Shown here piece by piece: positions 38,226 to 50,506 of a stretch of 64,000 bases of DNA. The notes under the pieces are model-generated. The model worked only from the letters and a program-made list of their open reading frames with translations, had not been told where the DNA came from and made no database searches. Source of the DNA: Calvatia gigantea (lineage: Eukaryota; Basidiomycota; Agaricomycetes; Agaricales; Lycoperdaceae); contig JACAAK010000006.1 in assembly GCA_025093985.1 (NCBI GenBank), positions 372,001-436,000 of the forward strand, written 5' to 3'. The translations under genes were made by a program, and so were the position numbers. How positions within the stretch are numbered: position 1 is the stretch's first letter; each line of letters starts with the position of its first letter.

Positions 38226-39081
38226 TTTCCAGTGACCCTAAGAAAGCATGTAAGGACCTAGAAACGTGAGGGGAGGGGGGGACCCACACAGCCTATAATC
38301 TCGCAGTGTTTTTTTCATAAGCGTATATTTGTATCCGCAGCTCCCAACGCGGTAGCAGAAGAGAAAAGTTAATTAAACTGCCCGCCCAATCAAAACACCA
38401 ATACTAGGATTCGTACGCCGTTTTGGGATGCTGCTTGGAGGAAAGGTATGCTTGACCAACTCGTTAGAAACGATGAGACCACTCGTTCTGCTCCATTTCC
38501 TGGGACGGGAAATTGAGAAAGTCACAGAAGTGCGCCGGTACCATCCCCAACGAGGAAATCATTTTCTATCATTTCACGAAGACGTGTTGGGACCTTATTT
38601 TCAGTTGGGATCAATGGACGATAGGCGTCCTGAAAAGCTCTTAATTGGATGGACCGGTATTTTCGGTGTTCGGTTTGTGTCTTATGTCTTTTTCGTTGTT
38701 AGTGAGTGTGAAATGAGCGCCTGCAGAACAAGACGAGCGGGGCATGACACTCACCAAGAGTTGGTCCGCCTGATGCAATCACGTGACTGGGAACAGTGCC
38801 TAATTTCGTCCAGGTTCCCGAAAATATCCCGTTTACTCCACCATCAGTCGGTGACGACATTACCAAGAATATCTTAAAATCACAAAAAATACTTACAACC
38901 CTGCTATGACCCGCCCAACATCGTTTGATACATAGTCAAAACCAACGCGCAATTTGGGATTCATTCGAAGCTCAAAGGATCTCACCCCTTCAGCAGGTTC
39001 AACCCCTCTAAAGCGTGCGCTATCACACACACACCACTGAAATCAACAGAAAGCCATTGGCTGACTAACTCAAATTCCCAG
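38226..39081. other. No supported gene
   Basis: One plus-strand open frame (38428-38877, 149 codons) has no family resemblance and no splice context. I do not call it. Confidence 0.4.
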
Positions 39082-39564
39082 ATGATAGTAGGCCTGGCCG
39101 CTGCGGGATCTATCTGGACAGCGAGGGCTACCCGGAACCTTTTCGTTCAGGAGGACGACCAGGAGCAGCAGCCACAACAGCAGCAACCGCAGCCACAATC
39201 GCAACAACCACAATCTCAGCCACAATCACAACCACAGGGAGAGAAGCAGCAAGAATCACAGCAGCAAAAACCGCGGCGGAGACAGCCACGACAGCAGCAA
39301 CCACAACAGTCGCAACAACAAGCTAGGCAACAACAGGCCAGACAACCGCAGGCCAGGCAACCGCAGGCAAAGCAACAACAAGGACCTAAAGCTCCGCGCA
39401 GCACAGAAGCTCCAAATCCGAAGCCTCAGCAACAGTCACAACCACAATCTCAACACATACAAGACACAAAGCCAATACAAGAGGAAGAGAAACCATGTTC
39501 ACAACCGAAGCGCAAACGCAGGCGAAATCGCAATCGCAGCCATGGACCACCACCGCCTCCTTGA
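39082..39564 (+). CDS. Gln-rich open frame overlapping the HAD gene start
   Basis: 160 codons, from MIVGLAAAGSIWTARATR into a tract dominated by Gln, with Pro, Ser and Arg (39160-39480), ending in basic residues and PPPPP. It overlaps the first 70 bases of the HAD gene in another frame. It may be an upstream open frame in the same transcript, a fast-evolving N-terminal extension joined by a base change, or chance coding from a CAR-type low-complexity repeat. I cannot decide. The Ala/Gly-rich start could be a weak membrane or targeting segment. Confidence 0.3.
   Translation: MIVGLAAAGSIWTARATRNLFVQEDDQEQQPQQQQPQPQSQQPQSQPQSQPQGEKQQESQQQKPRRRQPRQQQPQQSQQQARQQQARQPQARQPQAKQQQGPKAPRSTEAPNPKPQQQSQPQSQHIQDTKPIQEEEKPCSQPKRKRRRNRNRSHGPPPPP
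39160..39480. repeat. CAR-rich low-complexity tract
   Basis: Imperfect repeats of CAA, CAG and CCA on the plus strand, about 320 bases, which produce the Gln/Pro-rich frame described above. Confidence 0.7.
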
Positions 39565-40910
39565 AAAATGTTGAGGCGTTTATCTTTGATGTGTTCGGTA
39601 CAGTCGTGGATTGGCGTTCGTCAGTTGTGAAGGAATTACAGGAGTTGGGGAGGAAACATGGAATAGGTACGTTACTACCTTCCCCCCCTTCTCTCCCCCT
39701 TCTCAAATTCCGTCGTTGTCGTCGTTGTTCATTTCTTCTTTTTGGTATTCTTAGATCCCGAGTCTGTTGATTGGCGTGGATTCGCACAAGAATGGAGGAA
39801 CGGGTACATGGCGAATACGTGCGTGTTCATGGCGCCGCCGACGTCGTTCACTGCGTAAGGAAAAGAAAAACTGATTAATGAGATTGGTTAGCCGCCGAAT
39901 TGCGCGGGAGGGCTCAGCCGAAGGTTCATTCAACGTCGACATTATGCATCGTCAGGCAAGTAAAACACCCACACACCCCGTTTCTATAGCCCAGCGCCCT
40001 AATGGCCCAATGTGCGCGTGGGATTGTCTGCGGTCGCGGTCATAAATAGATCCTCGATCATTTGCTCACGAAACCGGAATGGGCTAAATATGGATCCTCA
40101 TGGACAGAGGAAGAGAAGCGCGAGTTGAACCTCGCGTGGCACCGTTTAGGTGGTACGTTTTTACAAGGTGTTCCTCATTCTTGACGAGGGACTGACGATT
40201 GTTGACGTGGTTGTAGGTTGGCCAGATTCCGTTCCGTGGCTTAATGAGTTGAAGAAACATAAGATGATAGTAACATTGTCGAATGGGAACATGCGTTTGT
40301 TAATTGACATGGTGAGTGCTGTCAATTGTCTGGTAGGTCTACGGTAGTGGAAGCTTATAATGTCGTGGAATCCATAAGGCGAAGCATGCAAACCTACCTT
40401 GGGACACGATTTTCTCAACGGAATTGTTCGACACCTTCAAACCGTGCGTATATCGTCTGCATCCACCACCACCTACACACTAGTTCTATCCTCTAAATTA
40501 ACACAACACTCCTACCTCATCTATCATCTACAACATCTCCTACCTCACTTTTACCACCCAAATTCTATTCATACATGCCCTACTACACCGTACTCACCGT
40601 ATCCACCTAATTTCACAGAAACCCCAAAGCCTATCTCGAAACGACACGTCACCTCGCTCTCCCACCAGAGAAATGTGCCATGGTAGCAGCACACATTTTT
40701 GATTTACGAGCCGCAGGTAGTTTAGGATTAACTACCATCTACGTTCCACGCCCTGACGAGGATGCTGGTGTACCTGATGGTGAAGTTGTCAAGACGAAGG
40801 AGGAAGGCGGGGAAGTGGATTTTGTTGTTGATTCTTTTGAGGGAATCGTTAAGCTTGTTAGGGGTGGTAGGTTAGGACCGAGTGAAGAGGAAATAGGGAT
40901 TGGAAGCTAG
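39495..40910 (+). CDS. HAD-family hydrolase, haloacid dehalogenase type II-like
   Basis: Seven exons (39495-39666, 39755-39818, 39892-39955, 40050-40152, 40217-40311, 40379-40443 and 40619-40910) give 284 residues, all in phase. Seen: motif I FIFDVFGTVVDWR with the nucleophile Asp at residue 32, motif II VTLSNGN, the Lys-containing KPNPKAYL motif, and MVAAHIFDLRAAGSLGL near the C terminus, as in L-2-haloacid dehalogenase-like enzymes. The enzyme class hydrolyses carbon-halogen or phosphate bonds; the actual substrate is unknown. The intron at 39956-40049 uses a GC donor. I start at 39495 because family members begin a short distance before motif I. The Gln-rich frame upstream is in a different phase. 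Confidence 0.88.
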
Positions 40911-42591
40911 GAACTGAATTGAACGGAACTTTTTACTTAGCTCAGTGATACTTGTTGAGACCCGTCGTCAATGGTGATGCCGCAGCGCCCTTTAGCCTAG
41001 AACTTGAAAAAAGCCTTGCGGGGATTACTTCGACCTCTTCGGAAAACAAGACTCAGACAACACTACATATTTCATTGTATCAAGTCCTTTGTCGAAACTT
41101 ATTGAAACTTGAACAAAGACCAATGCGATATCCGGACACTTTCCATTCATTCCGGTAAATAAGAAACCTTCAGTGTAGTGGTCTTCTCGCTCGTACAACA
41201 CGGCGACTCCTAAGCAACACCATTATGAACCTTGACAAGTACTACAGTCATTTACCTTGTCTCCGCAAAAAAATTCTAGCTGCGGCCGGAGCACAATCGC
41301 CCTTCTAGAACCTCGTGCTCCAGTCACAGCAACAGCGACAGGCCAAAAATAACGCCTTATCAATGGATCTGCCGCCCCTGTGACGAGGGGGTACGAAAAT
41401 TGAATATTGAAGTCCAATGTTAGTCATCCCTTCCAGCAACTTCATTACAATAGAAGTTTTAGACGCTTGTATGGACGGCGACTCGGTGAGTGTGAGCAAC
41501 TCTGCCAATGATGAATATCAACATGAGGACGGGGTCGTCTACATACTGTACCAGGTGACGGCTTGAATGTGACACTTTAAGGGAAGATAGCCAGTGATAT
41601 AGTGGGGTGGAGTGAGATCGCCGTTGGGACATAGGGATATCATTACCCGGTAAAGTGCTTGCTTCTTTTTTGTGGAGATGTTACTTTATGCGCGTATGAA
41701 AATTTCTGTTATGGAGCGGGATATGGAAGTCAAGCAAGATATAGTATCGCTTGAACTAGTGTTGGGTTAGTGTGTAAGATGTAAAATCTTCCGAGTCGAA
41801 GATAAGCCTCTCGGATAACGCGGACGTCCGGGAGATATTGTAACCTAGACGATAAATTAACCGGTGGAAGAACAGCGAACAAGAGAAAATGTATTGGAAA
41901 ACAAAGGACAAAAAGTGTAGAAGGAAAAGGGACAGCTTCGGTCGAGGTGAGTGTGATTCTCTTTCGGAGGGTGAACGGACTCGGAATAGACCCGGCTGGA
42001 AAGGAACAATGGCCAGCCGTAGATGGCAGTGCTTATTTTTATCTGCCGGGTTCGGCGCGATTGAGTCTGTGTCTTCACCGAAACCCAGTGCGCCCAAAGA
42101 TATCGCCGTTGGGCTAGGCGGTTCGAGCTCCGGATATTCGCATTCCAACTCCACCTGTGCATGGGCGCTGGTGGAGGATCATCGATCAATGAATGTGACA
42201 AAATTGAAATGTCTGCTGTTTGTAACTGTTTACATGCGCACACCGGATCGGGCTGCGAAAGAAGGCGTTATTGTAGATGAACTAGGACAATTAGGGTCGT
42301 GCCAGACAATGGCGAGAAGAGTATTAAAGACCAACCGATTAACGCACCAAGAGACGAACTTAACCCCACCCCCTAGTCTCTCTTTCACGACACACTCTCT
42401 CGCTGTGCGAAGTGTCCCGACCCCGGATCTCATTTTTCCTTCCTTTTTCTAACATTATCAACTTGTGCCTCGCACAGTCCACGTTCTTCTGATCACACGC
42501 ACACGCTCTCTCTTTCCGGTCGGAATTCTTCATATCAAACTCCCGAACTATACACCCCTCCTCACCCTCCCTTCATCCCATTACAATCGAG
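40911..42591. other. 1.7-kb stretch, no supported gene
   Basis: Several short open frames (for example 41756-42154, minus strand, and 41889-42452, plus strand) overlap each other and lack family resemblance. The last ~200 bases should hold the promoter of the AA9 gene. Confidence 0.45.
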
Positions 42592-43806
42592 ATGAAGACC
42601 TCCGCTCTCCTCGTTCCCCTCCTCGGTGCTGCCTACGCCTCAGCACACGGTTTCCTCGCCACTCTAACCGTCAACGGCAAAGCCTTCAAAGGCGATGTCC
42701 CAAATGGCCCGTCCAACCCTAGTGTGATCCGCCAAGTGGACGATGTCTCCCCCGTCAAAGGCGCGAACAACCCCGCTATGAATTGTGGCATAAAAGCCGG
42801 GCCTTCAAAGCTCGTTGCCGATGCTAATCCTGGCGATACACTTAGTTTTGATTGGCGAGGTGGTGATATGAGCTTCGTGAGTTCGCTCTTTTTGGATGTG
42901 ATTTTGGACTATATGCTGATGCGTGATGTGTTTCCTTTGGGGATATAGTGGCCGCATAATACGGGTCCTATGTTGACCTACATGGCTTCCTGTGGTGGTC
43001 AAACATGCGACAAGTTCGATTCAACACAGGCTAAATGGTTCAAGATTCACCAAGTCGGTCGCAAGTCCGACGGAAACTGGTTCCAAGGCGATCTCAGTGC
43101 GTATCTCTTTCCCTTCCCCCTCCCCCACCCCAACCCACCCCATCCCTTCTAATACCCAATACCTTCAACAGTGAAAGGTGGTGTAGACACCGTGACGCTC
43201 CCTTCCAACATCGCCCCAGGCAACTACCTCATCCGACACGAAATCCTCGGTCTCCACCTCGCCACCTCCAAAGGCGGTGCGGAATTCTATCCTGCCTGCG
43301 CACAACTCAATGTTGGTGGAAGTGGGAAAGGAGTACCCAAATCCAGCGAGCTCGTTAGTTTCCCTGGCGGTTATTCCGATGATGACCCAGGCATCTTTGT
43401 TCCCTCTGTTTTTGATGAGGGTGCTGAGTATGACTTCCCCGGTCCTCCTGTTGCTTCTTTCATTGGTGGTGGTGGTGGTGGTGGTGGTGATTCTGGTTCT
43501 GATGATGGCGGGAAGGGAAATGGCAACGGCGGTTCTGGTGCTTCATCGACTTACGGCTCTGGGTCTCCTACGTCAACATCAAAAGCATCCCGTCCGACTA
43601 ACTCATCCCCCTCGAGCAACAACTCCAACTCTGGTGCACCCGCTTCATCCAAATGTAAACTGAAGAAGGTCCTGAAGACAACCACGTCCGTTTCTTCAAG
43701 GAGTATTGGTGATCCCGCGCCGACTGGTTCGTCGTTGGATGTCAAGTACTACCCTCGGCATATCAGTCGCGTCATGCGAAACGTCGCGTTTGGGAATAAG
43801 CACTAA
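42592..43806 (+). CDS. AA9 lytic polysaccharide monooxygenase
   Basis: Copper enzyme that oxidatively cleaves cellulose or related glucans outside the cell. Exons 42592-42876, 42949-43096 and 43172-43806 give 355 residues, intact. Seen: a signal peptide ending ASA, so that mature His1 is residue 19 (HGFLATLTVNG), the second copper His 98 in WPHNTGPMLTYM, then YLIRHEILGLH and EFYPACAQLNV with axial Tyr 184. His 173 is nine residues before position 182, as in the family, but position 182 is Glu (GGAEFY) where most AA9 enzymes have Gln. No CBM1 module follows. Instead there is a Gly/Ser/Thr/Asn-rich linker and a basic tail ending NVAFGNKH. The Gln-to-Glu change could alter oxygen activation; activity is not certain. 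Confidence 0.9.
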
Positions 43807-44750
43807 ATTATTATTTTGGTGTTTTTTTTTTCTGTGCGATTTGGAGTTTGCTGGTCAACTTTTGTCTGCGGGACCGTGCGGTGCGAGCGCCGTTTGCCCT
43901 TACTCCTCCTGGATCTCCGTTTATGATTCCCCGCATCTTGATGATGATGACTAGTTGTGTAAAGTATAGTTTTGGTTTGTCATATTCCTAGATTCCACCC
44001 GACGCGAGCGTTTGGTTAGAGCTCCATCCACCTACCTACCCATACCTTTATCACCTCGATTATGGGGTGTTGCATTACGCACTAAAACGTCGATTCGTTT
44101 TGGTGTCCATGTTATGTTAGTAGCGAGTGTACGATTAGGGAGTCGTTTGTTATCGTATTGTAATTATCGTAACATAAGAAATACTGGATATTCAGGATAC
44201 TTGGATTCTTTATTGTGTGATCCCGAATTGAATTTGGCGCTTTGGCGAGGGTGTTGTTGGGGAAAAGGTTATTGTTTGACAGCGCAGGAAATTCCTCCGA
44301 CCTGTGTGAAGCTTGGCCGCAGGGTCAAAAATACATAGATAAGGGAGGGTTGGGGTTGTGGTGACAGGGGATATGGTGGACGACTGGATCGATGCCTTGA
44401 ATGGAGAGTTCTACTCGATCATCGCCCATTGTCTTCGGTTCGTATTTCGTATTGTGACGGAACTCAGTGCTCTTGGGCGGTGAGGTGGCGGTGGTCTTTA
44501 CAGACTTATTTGATTGTTGGCATTCCTTGAAACGGACAAGTGGCTGTGTCAGGGTAGCCAGTCGGGTAACGCAGTTTGGAGGAACGTTTCCAACCCTATT
44601 TTAACCTCCAACCACTTAATACTCAACTTCATTCCAACCATTGCCAACCTGCCAGCCACTCCACTCTTTACCACACAAGCGTTCCCTCTCTCTTTCAACT
44701 CTTACTTTCGACCTTTTACCACCTTCTACCGTTATCTGTTACGTTTCATA
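43807..44750. other. Intergenic, no gene seen
   Basis: This is the 3' region of the AA9 gene and the 5' flank of the GNA1 gene. No protein-like or RNA-like signal is visible. Confidence 0.45.
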
Positions 44751-45575
44751 ATGTCCTCCTCTTCGCTCTCGATCCCCGCTACTATCCAGCAATACCCCAA
44801 ATGGACTCCTGACCACGAGCTCGAACTCTTGTTCCACCCTGATGTTATTCCTGTGCAAGTCAGGCGGGAATTACACCCAGACCTCCATGTACGTTCCTCC
44901 ACCCACTTCTCTGTACCCTCCACCGCTCACGCCCATACTCACGTTTCCCCCCGCCGACCACGGTATCATCACAGGTCCGTCCCCTCTCTCGGACAGACTA
45001 CGCCAGGGGTCACCTCTCAGTCCTCTCCGTCCTAACAGTCGTAACCGACCCAGGCCTCGCGGCCTACCAAGCCCGTTTCGACCTCCTCCGCGCCGCCCCA
45101 CGCACCAACTTCACCATTGTCATCATCGACAAACACACCGACCAAATCGCTGCTGTTGGCAGTGTATTTGTTGAACATAAGTTTTTGAGGGGGTTGGGGA
45201 GTGTGGGGCATATTGAGGATATTGCGGTGGATGCGAAGGTGCAGGGGAAGAAGTTGGGGTTGAGGGTTATTCAGGCTTTGACGGGGATAAGTGAGAGGGA
45301 GGGGTGTTATAAGACGATTTTGAATTGTAGTGATAAGAATATTCGTGAGTGTCCTCCTCTTTTCTTTTTCTTTTGGTTCCTTGGTGTGGTATTGGAGGGT
45401 TGACGGTTATCTTTTGTAGCCTTCTATGAGAAGTGTGGATATGTGAAGAAGGAGAACGAGATGGTGAGTTCTACTGTTTCTTTTCAAGGAGTACAATATT
45501 TTTGACGGATGTATGACGTTCTCCCCCTACTTTCAGGCCAAGTACAATGAGCGCCCTGGTACTCCTAAACTCTGA
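44751..45575 (+). CDS. GNA1: Glucosamine-6-phosphate N-acetyltransferase
   Basis: Transfers acetyl from acetyl-CoA to glucosamine-6-phosphate, a step towards UDP-GlcNAc and chitin. Exons 44751-44888, 44975-45344, 45420-45463 and 45537-45575 give 196 residues, intact. Seen: VRPLSRTDYARGHLSVLSVL, FTIVIIDKHTDQIAAVGSVF, the GNAT core GHIEDIAVDAKVQGKKLG with the acetyl-CoA-binding QGKKLG, GCYKTILNCSDKNIPFYEKC and a short C-terminal end. The N-terminal 45 residues are an extension compared with yeast Gna1, typical of basidiomycetes. Codon use in the middle exon changes from C-rich to G-rich, but the protein stays conserved across it. Confidence 0.93.
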
Positions 45576-47561
45576 TTTTCCTCATGAACCGTGCCCTTTC
45601 TTTTCTTTTTTCTGTACCTCCTTTCTGTTGCAACTCGGACCTCTCAAGTCACAATACCTTTTTTCGGACGATAGATAGCCCACACCTTTTCTCCTTTGCT
45701 CCTTGCTGTCACATAGATTTCATCGACCATTCCTTTCATCTTTTTATATCCCAATACATACCAGCTGGTGGTTTTGTGATACCCGAGTGGGCTGAGAGGC
45801 TTCTCAAGCACGTTGGACGCCTCTCGAAGTTCGAAGGGGGGAAGATTGATCGGAAGAACGGGTGCCCGGATCGCAGACAGGGAGTTCCATCACTTTGGCA
45901 TGCTCGTTTGTTTGCTTCCTTTGTATTCATTGGTCAATCCAACAGCACCATGCATCATGCTTGAACACAATTCCTCGTAGCTTTTCTACCTATAATCCAG
46001 CTTCGTCAGCGCCCACACGCTGGCGTTAAGATAGCTCTGAACTAGGAAAGTTTGGGCTGGAGGGTACGCGTTAACGATTACCAGACCGTGAAATGAGGAG
46101 CCGCCGGGTGAGGAGGGTCTCAATTCGTGGATTTGGAAGTGCAGAGTATCTCAGTAAATGGTCAAGAGGCAACTGTACTAGATGGAAATATGATGTTCGA
46201 GGTTCTTCCAATATTAAGGACACTGGGTCAAACTATGGTAATGTACACGGGGGAGGGTGGGCGGGATTAAAACGAATGTCCAATGGTTGAAGAGGCCGTA
46301 GCGGAAGTGTGGAAGGTAGGTAGAGGTTGCGAGAGAGATGCGCCAAAGCTTTGTGGTTTGGCCTGCTGCTCAGCTGGGCACTGGGTGCCGGCAACTCCTG
46401 TTGATGGCACCTTTGCTCGATAACGTCCATGTACCAACCGGATGTGGCGGTAAGCTCAGTGTGTGCATCTTCTGATGAGTCCGGTATGGGGTGTGAGGTG
46501 AATCTCAGCCCGGATTTTGCGGGTATATCACAGAAGTGAGCGTGGTGCTCCATGACAGAAGGGCCTATGAGTGTAAAAGCGCATGGGGCAGATATGTAGC
46601 GAAGTTGGGCGCTGTCTCATAAAACCCCGGATATCAGAGATACGACTCCACGAGGTATGGAATTTCTTGATCCGCGGGGGAAGCGGTGCATCAAGCAATT
46701 TAATAGGGGAATATAGCTCCCAGGTTATCACTGTGTAGACCTGGGATCTAGTACATCATGCATCACGCATCATAGATGGTGGAGTCCAAGCCGTGAGTGT
46801 TGCTCGTACTCGGGTGTTTGAAGGGGACCGGGCCTGAATATTGAATGTTGAATTTAGGATCGAAGCTCTTGGTACGGGTTGCCAAATATTGTTGTGCATT
46901 TCTCCGTTTTCGCCGGACTCCCACCCAGTCACATGGGATGCTTTTGAGCGTTCAGCGAGGGATGGGGGTATCTGGTGTTAAACCCTTGGTGCATCCTGGT
47001 GTGGCGGTTCGAAAACAGCTTATCCGCTAACCCAATGCAACTGTTGTTTTTTGTGGAGCTGGTGTTACTAACCTCGTTTCTACCTAGCCTGAGGCACGTC
47101 TTATCAAACTGAGTGGGATAATCACCTGACACGTGTATTGAAGTTAGAGGTTAACTTTAAGGAATGTAGGTAAAGGGAAGAACTCAAAATTGACGCTAGG
47201 CCGAGGCGCTCCCTTCCCCCCATAGCTTTGATATCCGCTTTTTTGATGTTGTTTCAAGAGAATTAAGACGATACAGATGGTTGCACTCAGCTGGTTGCAC
47301 AATCAGCACTGCTGCGCTCATCAACACCATCGTGCGAACGTTTGCACAGTTTTGCGAGCTCAATTTATTTCTCTAAGTCAACTTCTCAACGATCAGATCC
47401 CCAGCGCGCTGATCAAGCAGTTTCTGGGACAGTGTGAAATGATGTTCCGAATGAGCCATTTTTCATGAGCGCTTCGATATCCTTCCAAGAGGGAGGGTTT
47501 AAATTGAGAGGGATTTGTGTCGCTCAACCATAACTCTGACCCGACACTCGAATCACACAAC
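45576..47561. other. 2-kb stretch with no recognisable gene
   Basis: Short open frames only. No transposon ends, tRNA-like folds or family motifs seen. Confidence 0.45.
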
Positions 47562-49107
47562 ATGGACGGGATCATTGGAACGTTAGTCTGGGCCATCAAA
47601 CAATTCAACGCAACCCATGTATGTAAGTCCCAGGACCTCGACCGAACGTCGTGCTAAACTATGATCCCAGTATAGCACAGGTAGCTTTGCTGGATGACAA
47701 CCATTGCAAACTCGTCTGACAGGTAGAATATAGTCGCACTTATGACACTATATACCATAGATTATTTCCATACGCTGATCACAGAGGTACGTCCTCCTCC
47801 TCCCCTGGTTTTGCTATCACAGTGGTCGATATTGAACGCAGATCACTTTTCTGTGGCCAACACCATGGACAATTGTCAAAGTCATGTTCTTTATCTCTCG
47901 GTATTCGCCCTTCCTCGACGGACCTATCGGAATAGCGAGTAAGTGCTTTCATGCTTCGACAGCCTCATAGCTGACAGTGGTGTCTCAGGTTTTGCAGTCT
48001 CATCTCCATCAATCAAGGTGCGGTTCCATTTCCTTTGATCAGCTCAATCAATTATGGGATTGAGGGTACCCCTATCCGTAGCTTTGTGGCCGCCTCCTCA
48101 AGGCCAACATTTGGTTAAGTGGTATCGGGCAAATATCAGCGTATGGTGAGCATAGTTACGATTCCACGTACACGCTGACCGCAACTTAGACCTCTCCCTG
48201 CGCACTTTAAATAGTACTCTTTAGCTATCGGGCGTATGCCTTAGTGGGGCGAACACGCCTCTCCGCCATTCTCTTCTCTTTTTTGGCCGCTGTAGGTCTT
48301 TCAAGCTACCAGGCTTTACCAATTCGTTTTGATAGTCTATACCACGAATACAGGCCATAACTGCAACTGCATTCGCATTACTCGTTAAGATTCATCAAAG
48401 TGTATCGGGTGCGTAATCCTGTCACTTCAAGAACAATACAAACCTAATTCATTGGAACAAGTGATGAGCCCGACAAATATTCGCCTTCTTCCCGGGTGCT
48501 TGGCGGCCACCACAAACACGTTCACCATTGCTGGGACTATTGCTTCCAGTGGCTTTGAAACTAGTGAGCCAGGTACGATCTTGGGAATCAGTTCGGCATC
48601 TGAATCTAGGCAATCAAAAGTCCTTTTCGGAACGGTTTACTGGGCGAGGGCAAAGAAGTACAAGGAAGACGGTAATCGGTTGATGAGGAAAATATACGGC
48701 GATGCACTCGTATATTATCTGCTGTCCATTGGTGAGTCTTCGTGAAGGTGGGGTACGGCGAACTAAACCACGTACACTGGATAGTTATATCGATAACAGG
48801 CATAATTGTGTGGTTTGCCTCGAATGGACCTATACTCGAACTAGCCGCCACGTAAGCCTAGCTTATACCAGACAGAGAAATCGCTGCTAACCACACCTGA
48901 TCTTTAAGGGTACCGAAGACTTTGATCAGCATGGTCTCCTGTAAGATTATACTGAACATCCGCAAGTACGGAAATGTACACCAACTTTCCGATACGAATC
49001 ATAACGGTGCTGGTGGCACGCGAGGAACCGCTGCACCAATCTCCGGGCTTCGCTTTGAGCATGGTGGTCAGAGCACAGGTATAGATACTGACCTTGGGCT
49101 TCACTGA
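47562..49107 (+). CDS. DUF6533-like multi-pass membrane protein
   Basis: Belongs to the mushroom seven-helix family of unknown function but is only distantly related to copies A-C. Exons followed with confidence: 47562-47618, 47727-47786, 47842-47938, 47989-48017, 48082-48140 and from 48225. The 3' part includes coding at about 48475-48733, 48801-48852 and from 48910 to the stop at 49107. Seen: NIVALMTLYTIDYFHTL, TFLWPTPWTIVKVMFFISRY (the N-terminal DUF6533-like unit), RLLKANIWLSGIGQIS, YRAYALVGRTRLSAILFSF, LLPGCLAATTNTFTIAG, VYWARAKKYK, GIIVWFASNG and the closing ISMVSCKIILNIRKYG. The join between about 48290 and 48475 is not resolved, so a lesion there is possible. Confidence 0.65.
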
Positions 49108-50506
49108 TAAAAATACACGGACGGAAATCAGCGGCGCTGACACCATCGAGAATGTGGGCGTTCCTTCACGGGCCTTTTGTTCGATTAACTCAGTGTTATT
49201 CATGTTACATTGTGTATCTGGGCGTCCAAAGGTCTAGCCGGTCGGCTTGGATACCAAAACCGAAATAATTTGAAAAAAATGCATCAATCGGAAGCAATAC
49301 GTGGAGCTGGGCCAAATTCTCGGAGTCCTTAAGACGCCCTTTTACCACCTAAATGGCTCTGACATGGGCCGTAAATATAAGACACCTCGGGTAAATGGCC
49401 AACCCGAACACCTCAGCGCGCTGGTGATCTGACTAGAGTACTGAAGCTAGCAATGTCGTATGAGATGCTGGACCGAGCAAGACATTTAATCCGACCCGTT
49501 CTGCAACATCGGGAAAAAACAGTAATTTATCGCAGTTCGGAGTGTTGACTTGGGTATGGTGAGTGCCAGTTGCCTGGCGGGCGGAAGCATCGGTGAAAGT
49601 TGTTCAGTACTTCTCAACTTGCTTCCGAGGCTCGGTCTTGCCGCAGCCTTATGGGAGCAGCCCCGATTCATCAGGCATGAAACTAGGTTGGCGAGAAATC
49701 TCTAGAAGAGGGCCGGTCTGGAAGGGCAAAACACTTGATACACGGTATGTACCGGTAACTCCCGCGCAGCCTGTCGCTCAAGTGTCTTGTTACCATCCGA
49801 AATCCCCAGAGGACACCACAGATACCATGAGTTTTAGCGCTAGCACAGGGAAACTTGGGCTACCAGGGGAAATTTAAACCATTGCCGGACAACCTGTTCC
49901 CACCGCCACTTTCCACATTCTTGATGTGGTTTCAGGATATTTATGCATGGTATTGGCGCTAGTGCTAGGTTTATCACGGAAGTGTTGCTGTTCTCACTAG
50001 CACCATCATATAAACATGATGCTACTGGTATGGACAATTTTCGTCACGACACTTCGGAAGCAAGTAAAACTCCGTCATGGTTACGAACGGAGTGGTCGTC
50101 CGTTGTCACTTACCTCCCTCAGAGTGCTGGTGGCCTGCTAACTTCTGACAGTGCCATTTGACCCACTGCTGTATTGGGTATGTTGTCTACATGACATGGT
50201 GTTGTAATAATGAGTTCGGGAATCCTGTATTCAAGTTCACTGGGCCCCGCAATTAAAGGAAGAGACGAAAGTGTCATATCCTCAGTCCAATTTTGATATG
50301 TTGGAAGGAATGTAGATTGGCCGCATACGAAACGGCACCCTATCCACGTCTCACACTAAACGTTTATGAGCGATACACATCCCAAGTTACCAGCAGAGTG
50401 ATCGCGCTGCGATGTCGAATCCTTAACATCGGACGCTGGGCCGGGCCTGGCCCGGGGTCACATGCACTCCGACCCGCCAATTGAAACACCGCCAAGTAAC
50501 TTAAAG
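49108..50506. other. No supported gene; expected N-terminal part of FunK1 not found
   Basis: Upstream exons for the FunK1 gene should lie here, but no frame resembles the known N-terminal region. The short open frames show no family resemblance. Confidence 0.45.

Noticed and set aside
38428..38877. 149-codon plus-strand frame
   Set aside because: No family resemblance, no splice structure, and the surrounding sequence is non-coding.
39216..39404. Cys-rich 62-codon frame on the minus strand
   Set aside because: It is the antisense reading of the CAA/CAG/CCA-type repeat and has no independent support.
41756..42452. Overlapping frames of 130-190 codons on both strands
   Set aside because: They overlap each other, have no recognisable motif, and end without splice context.
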